A DNA stretch of 64,000 nt, taken from NCBI GenBank assembly GCA_907165065.1, contig OU015528.1:75001474-75065473 (forward strand), given 5' to 3'. The notes below the pieces were generated by a model that was not told where the DNA came from, did no database searches, and worked only from the letters and a program-made list of their open reading frames with translations. Position 1 is the first letter of the stretch. Each line of letters opens with the position of its first letter. Below are positions 55,335 to 64,000 of this stretch, piece after piece. This DNA is from Caprimulgus europaeus. Lineage: Eukaryota; Chordata; Aves; Caprimulgiformes; Caprimulgidae. The translations under genes and the position numbers were made by a program.

Positions 55335-58300
55335 TCAGCAGCCCATGATAAACAAAAAGCTACCAGATTCATATCCCCAAGTCAACCACCATGCCCTGAA
55401 ACGGCCATCTTTGCACACAGCTTTACAAGAAAGAAGGAAGGTTTAATGGCACTGAGATTAATTTCTACTACTTCATATCACACACAGTGTTCCTCCCCCA
55501 TATAGCCAACAAGTACATGGTACTGCAGTGGTGACAGCTTCTGCAGCTACAGAAAGGGCTTTGGTCTCCACCATCTCAGATCAGTAGTCTCCTTCTCTCT
55601 CACTCATAAACACACATGCAAATAATGTGAAAGTTAGCAAAACCACAACTAGACACAGCAGAGATTTGAATAAAACCAGGCAGATAGATGCCAGTTGTTC
55701 TTAGCAAATGTGGATCTACAGAGCTTCCAAAGCCAAAACATCTGCTTTTTCTCTTTTCCTGCATTTAGATTGCTGTTTTTTTGAAGTTATATCCTTCATT
55801 TGCTTATTGCAAAGAAGTGGAGGAGGTTTACTGGATTCAGTATTGAATGTTCCCTTGCACCACAAATGAAAGAGAACTTGTATTTATAAGCAGATAGATA
55901 TGGTGCTAACTATGTTTCACAGCCAGACAGCACTTTTGACCTCCTCTGATCTCCTACCACCTTTTATTCCCACCCACGTTGCCCATGTCACCTGCTTAAT
56001 CTAACCACTGGGCAAGGTAGAGCTAATTCCAGCTCAAAGCCAGATGGTTCAGTGCCCATCTGTTGATTGTCTGGCCAGATTAGCTAAATCTCTGTGCCTG
56101 GAAGGCCAAGGAGTTGAACTTTGGGGTCACCTATGGTCTTCAAACCACAGATTGCTCATATCATATGAAGGAAAACAGTGTTTTTTACTAATATCTTTAA
56201 GATCTCTATGCTTCTGTCAGGTTAATTGGAGTGAGTAGGAAACATCACCATACAGTCCTGTCTCCTTTGGAAATCTGGCTAGAGGAGAAAGACCTTGGAT
56301 GCCTCAGAAGATGAGACACAAAGGCAAACATGGAGGGATGAATCACTTCATACTCCTCCATGCAGCTCTACCCTTTATTCCTTGTAATAAAAGTCCCAGT
56401 GCTGGTAGCAAGCGGCAAGCGGTTCAGAGCAGGCATTCGAAGGAATCAAGGGCAGCCAAAATTCAGGAGAGAGACAGATGCCCACCATGAGACTCACTTC
56501 TACTAGCCTTAGAAGATGGTCATGATTTTAAAATAAACAATTTTTGCCAGTTTAGTTATTTCAGGATTCAATATTTCAATTTGCCATGTAATTTCTATAT
56601 GCAAAGAAATGAGCCAGGATGGGATTTGTCCTGAGTGGGTATCCTAGCAGGATGCTGAGTGACTCTGCCATCAATGCAGCTGCCTCCTCCGGGGCTTACA
56701 TGGGGTATAACCCACTGCAAAGAGGAGAAAGGATGGGGAGATATCAAGAGACCATGTCTCATGCTTATATAATGTGACCTCTTGCCATGTCATCTTTCAC
56801 ATCCTACCCATCACCTCTATGGTCTCCTGTTACTCAGAGGTGAAGACCCAAAAATCTTTCCAGCAAGTTCAATGGCCTTTCTTCCCCAGCACTGCATGTC
56901 TTCTATCATGAATGCCAGCTTTACATACCATATTCATAAAATATTCTCATGAGATTTCACGGTGATAATGTCAAGTTGGAGACATTTCGCAGCTGGAAAC
57001 CTGAGCTGTGTAGTTAAGCAGCTGTAACACTGTCTGTGACAAAACCTACCCACATACACCTCGCAATTTCTGATCCATGCCCTACCTCATGTCATACTCC
57101 CTAGCTGTGTAATCCTTCTCTTCATTTCTAATTTCTCCAGATCCTGTGAGCAGAGACTAGTCTGGCTCCTGCGGTGCCAGGGGCATTTGCAGTCTGCGTG
57201 CCTTCTTGCACCGCTCTGCGCAGTACTGGAGCTTGAAAAAAGGGGGGACTGTTTGCTCATCTTAAAAAACAGCTTGGTTCCCTCCTGGGAAGGGCAGAGA
57301 GATGTATGAACCTCCTCAGGCCCAGAGCACACGTATTTTCCTCCTAGAGGTACTTTCTAGCCATCAGGCATGATGCTAAAGGGATGCTGGAGGCAGCATC
57401 CTGACCGTTTCTGGAACAATAGCTGATGCCAGCTGTTGTGCTGGGCGTGCTGCTGGGTCCATTAAGCATGCAACGAGTGAGCCCACAGGCTCCTTGCCTC
57501 ACCAGGACACAGGCTGAGGTTTTGCCCTGTCCTGCCTCGTACCCAGATCACAACAGAACTCAGACAAAGGCTGAACATCTCTGGCAGAGATGCATGGGTT
57601 TTTGCTAGGCAACAGTGGAACTTTATAATCCCACACAAACGTAACAAATTAATATAGGCACTTGGAGAATAAAAATTGCACATCTGGAGTTAGGTGTCAA
57701 CCTTGTGTCCACTTGTCTCAAGCATTTTCAAGTGAAGGCTGCTCAGTAGCCTTTAAAGAAGTAAGTTCAAGTTCTGGGTCTTTTATTAGAATAACTCACA
57801 GCTCTAGCAGGAAGACTAGGACCATATAACCTTCTGAAATCCTTGGATTCCTACAGTAGGACCTGCAGTCCATTTAAGCTAACAGGAATATCCCCTTGTC
57901 AGTGCCATCCCCGATTCCAGGAGTATCCCCGATTTCCACAAGAAGCAGACCAAGCCATCAGAACAACAGCTTCTAAGCAGTGGATTCCAATTGGCAATGT
58001 TCAAAAAGGCTTGCAAAGCTTGAGCAAAAACCTCCAGACTGTTTAATTTGAAACACATCAAAACAAATATTACTGATGAATTAATCATTAAAGGTGAAAA
58101 AGATAAAAGTAGTGACTGCAAGGATTTATCTCAGCCAAAAACAGTGAACCATCTTTCAGTTGTTGGCAGCAGCCCTGTTTTTCCAGTCTGGAGGAGCGTG
58201 GATTTACATGTGCAGCCAGTAATTATAGCTGATTCCCACTCGCTTGCCTGGGAGACATGAGGAGCTATGTGCCACTGGAGATGGTGAGCAGCTCCTAAAC

Positions 58301-60430
58301 TCAGGTGGGTTGCTCCAAAAGGGTTTCATGCAACAACAGATGAACAAAAAAGGAGGCTCTGTTTGCAAAACCCTTGCCAAACATGGCCTTAAAGAGGAAG
58401 GGTGACACCCTTGGAAAGGTGTTCTGGCTGCAGGCAGAGCAGCTATCCCTGTCCCTTGCCTCACAAAATGAGAAGCTCTTATTAGTTACCAGTGAATGAA
58501 GAGATGAATAACTGGTATAATGCTCTTTTCTTAGCCTCCTCATTCTCAGACGAGTGCAGTATGTACACATACATTCAGTAATATCTGAAACCTGGCAGCA
58601 GATACTACACTTCTGAAAAGAAAGCTCTGCCATCCGTGAAATATCCATTTGACACAGACACAGGGATGTTGTTGTCTACTATTATCTCCTTCATTGATTT
58701 GAATGCAAACTAATGAAGGATGAACGTTGTACAACCCACACACCTGTATAGATAAGGTACACAAAAACATCAATAACTGGCTATTTGGACAAGCATGGGA
58801 CTGAAAGATGTAACAAAGCAAAGTATTTCATTCCATCATATGGGAAATAAATGTAGCAATCGCCCAGGAAAGGTGACAGAGCCGAGACTCCCAGCTGTTG
58901 GCTTGTACCAGCTCTCTAGCTGTTGGGTTACTCTCATATCTAGTGCATATGGGTGAGATGGACCCATACTGCTGATGATAAGGACAAGTAACAGTACAAA
59001 GGTGGACACCATTTGCGTACTCAGAGGACAGCAACGTAACCAAAAGGACACTTTGGCTCATGGCATGAAGCAGATCTATGCTCTACAATCATATCCAAAG
59101 CCTCAAAACTGCATTTTCTCCACAAGCAAAGTGGAAAAGCAAATGGGAACCAAGCACAAATAAAGACCTGAGCATAAACTTTTTGCCCCCCGATGAACTT
59201 GCTGAGTCCTTCACATGCTCAGCTCTGCAGATTGGGCTACCATGTACTGTTGCTGCCCAGCCTAGAAAATCCCATGCCTTGATTGGATCCTGTCAGCTTG
59301 AGTATGCATGCAATAACCAAAGCCAATTACAGTTCCTTGGTGCTGTGCTAGAGGCCAGCCCTGTCAGAATTGCCCAGTTGCAGTTGTCTCCAACAGTGAG
59401 GAACAGCAAACGCTCTCCAAAAGCGATGGGACATCCTTCGGGCACAGGGAGTATAATAATAACCACTTTGCTTCTCCTAGCATGTATGGTTTTGAGCCTT
59501 GATCAAGTCTTGATGTATTTGTGTCATTAGGACCACAGTGCATCAGCTGTGCTTGCCTGCACTCTGCCCACCTGGCTGGCCCCATGGCCACTTGCCCAGG
59601 GAGTAGTGAAGCCAATCGACCAGGATGCTGGAGCTCTCTTGGGGCTCCTGAGCAATCCTTAGCTGGCATCTCAGCAGCGCTCTGACTCAAACGCTCGGTC
59701 TGCAGGGATGAGCCGCATGACAAACACATCAGCAGCAACCTGCCAGAAAACCCCCTTCACCCCATCAGGCTGCTGGGAAGGCAATTTATTTTATTTATTG
59801 AGAAAGACAGAAGGATAAGTAAGAGGCTAGGCAGGTTTCCACATTTCATCATCACTGTATTAGGACACTCCTACACAGAAGACTGCTCCCCCAGTTGCCT
59901 GTGGGAAGTGCCAATAGCCCTCGGGTGAGTCATATACACCTTATACCATACAAGAGTAAGTGGGAAAGCTCTGCACAGCGGGGGACTGATCTCGGAGGAC
60001 AACCATATCACTCTGTGTTCATTATGAGTTACTGTCCTCACTCACAGCATAGAGAAAGCCAAACTCAAAGGCAGATTCACTTCTCCTGACACCTGTGTGA
60101 AAGCAGTGGGACTACTGAACATCTTAGAGCTACTCCCCTGCACAGCTGGTAATGACAGAGGAAAATACGGCTTCAGTCCTCCATAACTGAACCTGCCATT
60201 TTAAATTTAAGTGAAGGCTACTGATATTCAAGCTTGTTTTATTTTGAGTCTTCCCAGATACTGGAGACAAAAATATGTCTTCTATTTCTACTGCTATTTG
60301 GCTTGCTTTGCACATGGTCTTCAGGAAACAAGCAGAAGGACAGAAGAGAAAGAAAACTCCCTGCGATGGGCAGAATTAATTGTGGCATAATTCAGCTAGG
60401 CCAAATCTTGAAATCTCTCATCAGGCAAGA

Positions 60431-60479
60431 TGAGACCCACCCCCCCCCCTCCCCCCCCCAAGTCTTTGGGGGGGTCTCA
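60431..60479. repeat. Inverted repeat around a C10-T-C9 tract
   Basis: TGAGACCC (60431-60438) and its exact complement GGGTCTCA (60472-60479) flank C10-T-C9 and a seven-base G run. The stem can extend by three more C:G pairs past one A/G mismatch. Confidence 0.9.
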
Positions 60480-63400
60480 CTTGGCTGGATTCTAATTTTG
60501 GCAGCATCGCTGTAGAGTTCAAAGCAGAGCTGAACTTGATACATCGAGTGGCAGAAAAGTCACTTAACCAGAACAATATAATTAGCAGAAACCCTTGCTA
60601 AAAAGGATGCATTTGGCTTGTATATAACATCTAATTGGTTTTTAACCAGGTGAGAATATGTCCGAGAAAGTTAATCTCTCCAGTTTTAAAAAGGATATGA
60701 TAAAGGGTGTCTAATTAAAAATGAAATAGTATTAAGTTAATTTATTCTTGCTAACTTGTATTACTGTGGTGTACAGGGACCCTATGTATAAGTTTTTATT
60801 TTTAGGAGAAAGAAACCTGGATTCACAAATGTCCCCCGAGTGCCTTTGGGGAGGTAACAGAGAAGCTTAAGCCAGAAGCCAGGTCTATCCTTGCAGTCAT
60901 CTGCCCAGTAAAGAGTACTTTAAACTGCAATTCTCTCTTTTCCCATGACATAGAAGTAAAATTTTTAAAAACATCCACTTAGTAGTCAAGAATCACACTT
61001 CTAAAGATTATTAGGTACCCTATGATGCAACTAACTTCCTACAGTAACTAAGCATCAAAGCACTTTCAAACATCCTCCTGGGCATCTTCAAATAGCTAAA
61101 TATCTTAAAAATATACCTCCAAATGATTTCTAAAGGTGATATAGGCACTAAAGAGCTGGAAGCCTGGAATCCTTCCATAGTTTTAAACCCCTAATAACCA
61201 CTGCAGATGGAATTTATGGTTTTTAAATCTGTCCTGCTCCAGAGCATGGAGGTTAACAACACCAATACTTCAGACAGTAACAGGCAGAATATTAATATCA
61301 TAAGCAGTAATTAATGCTAAAAGACAACAAATCCTTCAAGTAAAACAAATGTATGTCTAACTGTAGGAACAGTAGGGCTGAAGAGCAATATTGCAACAAT
61401 GTGTGGGTTGTTTTTCCATTATTCTAGTTTTTACCACTGCCCACTGACTTTTTGCATGTCATGATGAAGCAGAAATGGGAATTAAATTAGTTTGAAAATA
61501 AGATTTTATAAATGTATTTCAAGTGACAATGATAGCAGAGCTATCTTTTCCAATTTCTTGATTTTGTTCACTCAACTAAGAAGAAATCAGCAGGAAAAAA
61601 AAATGGGTTGTTTCACGGCATTTTTCTAACCGACTTCCAAACTACAGTGCTATAGATTTCTAATATTTTATGCAGCCAAGTCACAAATACAAGTCACACA
61701 CACAAATCACACACAGTGACTCATTTTTTCCTAAGCAATACATCTAATTAATTAAAGGTATTTAGAATGAAAGGTAGCTATTAGATGAAGTCTAAAATAA
61801 ATAGTACTAAATGCAGCTTTTGTGCTGATGGACACAGAGCACTCTGGTAACATCGCCCTCTCCTCTGCTGTGCTCACCACAAGTAATAATGAATAAATAC
61901 CTTTAAGCTGTATCCTTTTTAGAGCTTATCTGCCAATAGGGCTTGACAAGGTGATGCTAGAGGACCCTGAATACAACAAATCTTGCTTCACAAGGGGTGC
62001 ATCAGTTTTGAGATGGGTGGAGCATGTGTTTGGAAAGAGCATTCTCTAGCTCAGCCTTTGAAGCTACTCAAAGCTTGGCTTCTCCCACAAGAAAAAAGGA
62101 GCTACAAAGCAAGCATTTACTCCTACCTATTGTATTCTTAATTGGGACAATGCATTTGTTTAGGATGCTTCATGAAACAGTCATCAAACCTACCTCTATT
62201 TTATTATTACCTCAGCTTGATGTGGCTTCAGTAAATTCAATGTCTTGTCACAAATTGCAAGTATCAGCGCTTCACAGATGCTGAGCACAGTAAGTAACAA
62301 CTGCTGGGAAAGTAATCGGCGATGTGATTAGCATCACAAACTTGAGGTTAGAAGTTCATTTCTAGATGAATGTACACATTCTCATGGGTCTTATCATCTG
62401 TGATCCGGTGATCTCTCCAGAGTTGAATTTGGAATAAAATTTGCAGAACATCGCAACTCCAAATGCAACATAAATACAGGCACAGATGTTCCTATACAAT
62501 TCCTAATTTGTGCCTAAGCTCAAAACCTAAAATTGCACAGGTCCATATCAATTATGTGTCCTCTCATGTTTCACACTCTCCTGTGCAATGCCCCTTCAAG
62601 TTTAATTCTGAATTCCATCAGAGTTGCATCCTGACAGACATCCTATCCTAGTCTTTTTGCCCTGTTTTATTGCTATATCCATCTAATTATACTTCAACTT
62701 GTATATTACTGCATTACCATGTCACTCTGTGTTCTGGTGGGATTTTAAAATAACAACATATTTGATGCAAATAATTATTTCCTCCAGTCAGGGGGACATT
62801 TGTGTGCTCTCAATAGAACTGTAAAACAGAGGAAGCTACCTGCTGAGTTAATGCTTCAGCTCTGAGTTTCCATTAACTTCCTAATTTCAACCATTCTTCA
62901 TTATGAAATCATGACCTTCATCTGGAAAAAAGTACATTTCTCCCCACTCACATAGCTCTGAGGTGTGACTGGAAACGCTGTTTTCACACTTTCAAAAAAA
63001 AAAAAAATCCACCTTTGAGCTAGGACCAAAAATGAAAGCTTGCAAAGCCAATGAATTTGTTTAAGAAGTTATGAACATTTCAAAGGGAGCTGGAGCTAGC
63101 ATGCAAACATGCTCAGGCTTCAGGTTGGCACAAGCTGCCATCAAACATTATAAAAAATACTTTGGAAGTATTTAGAAAAAAAAAAATCATGAATCCACAT
63201 TTGGGCTTCAATGTGTGACTTCATGCCAACTAACAGGTGTATTGAGAGGCACGAACAGTAGTCAAGAAACCAGCCAGAAACCTCTAGAGATACCAGACAC
63301 CAAGGAATGTCTCTCTGTCACCTTATACACCTTTCTGAAAGATAGAACCAGAGTTGGAATGGGCAGAAGAATGACAGTTCTTACTCCAAAGATGCACACT

Positions 63401-64000
63401 CGTAGATATCTAGAGATGATCTTATCTAGATGACAGGACAAGTAGACCTCGTGTCCTTATTCACACTTGAGCTGGTCCACACCATGCTGATGTGGTACCT
63501 CTGAGCTGGTTCTTATGTAAAAGGCAAGGGAGAAGCAGACTTTCCAAGGGACAGACAGATTTCAGTGACCTGAACCCAGGTCTATAACACCAGTAAAGTC
63601 CCATAGTCATAATTCCATGTACCAAATCTGCTGAGCAATTAATATTGCGTCAGTCATGCATGTGCTTAACTCAGACACAATTCACCGTTATCATTCTGAT
63701 TAATACAGACTGCTGAATTGAATTATTCTTTACAAAAACCATACCAGATACAGGTGGCCAAGGTGAGGCTCGGTTTCTAACATGTCATTTTGCTTTTGAC
63801 AGGCATAAATACACTTCTGAGTAGAAATCAGAGTTGTCAAACCTCACAGCACTTAATCACTCAACGTGCATGGTTTAAACACTTAAAATTAATCTCACAT
63901 TAGACTGTTACTCAGTACCTCCTGGTCTGTTTGCATTTTTCGTTTTGTTTTCACATCTTATTTTCTCCTCTGGTTTCAGCTGCTTCCTCCCCATCCATTT

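Overview
The window is vertebrate nuclear DNA, almost certainly from a bird. The evidence is many CR1 LINE fragments, several ending in the typical CR1 tail (repeats of ATTCTATG), one avian-type retroviral LTR, and very low coding density. I cannot name the species.

The whole window appears to lie inside one gene on the minus strand, CAMK1D (calcium/calmodulin-dependent protein kinase I delta). Two coding exons are visible. The upstream one (48497-48571, 75 bp) encodes the end of the kinase N-lobe and the hinge. The downstream one (4229-4367, 139 bp) encodes the start of the C-lobe through the catalytic HRDLK loop. They splice in phase through a split Leu codon, with an intron of about 44.1 kb between them. 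The first exons would lie to the right of the window and the exon starting PENLL to the left. I found neither here.

Layout: 1-4228 is intron with a CR1 at the left end. 4229-4367 is an exon. 4368-48496 is the long intron, with an LTR/CR1 cluster at 7.8-9.2 kb and small CR1 tails at 10.3, 13.1, 19.2, 25.0 and 32.5 kb. It also holds a tail-to-tail pair of very old CR1/L3-like relics at 15.2-15.9 kb, a perfect (TGTGG)n array at 33.2 kb, and larger CR1 copies at 35.1 and 44.0 kb. 48497-48571 is an exon. 48572-64000 is intron with only simple repeats and small inverted repeats.

I saw no RNA gene, CRISPR array, operon or intact mobile element. Nearly all open reading frames are chance or repeat-derived. 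I did not find a convincing new biological system. The most useful leads are the ancient repeat pair with an inverted repeat between its tails, the pentanucleotide array, a diverged local duplication at 27.5-28.5 kb, and several CpG-retaining intronic blocks that could be conserved enhancers.
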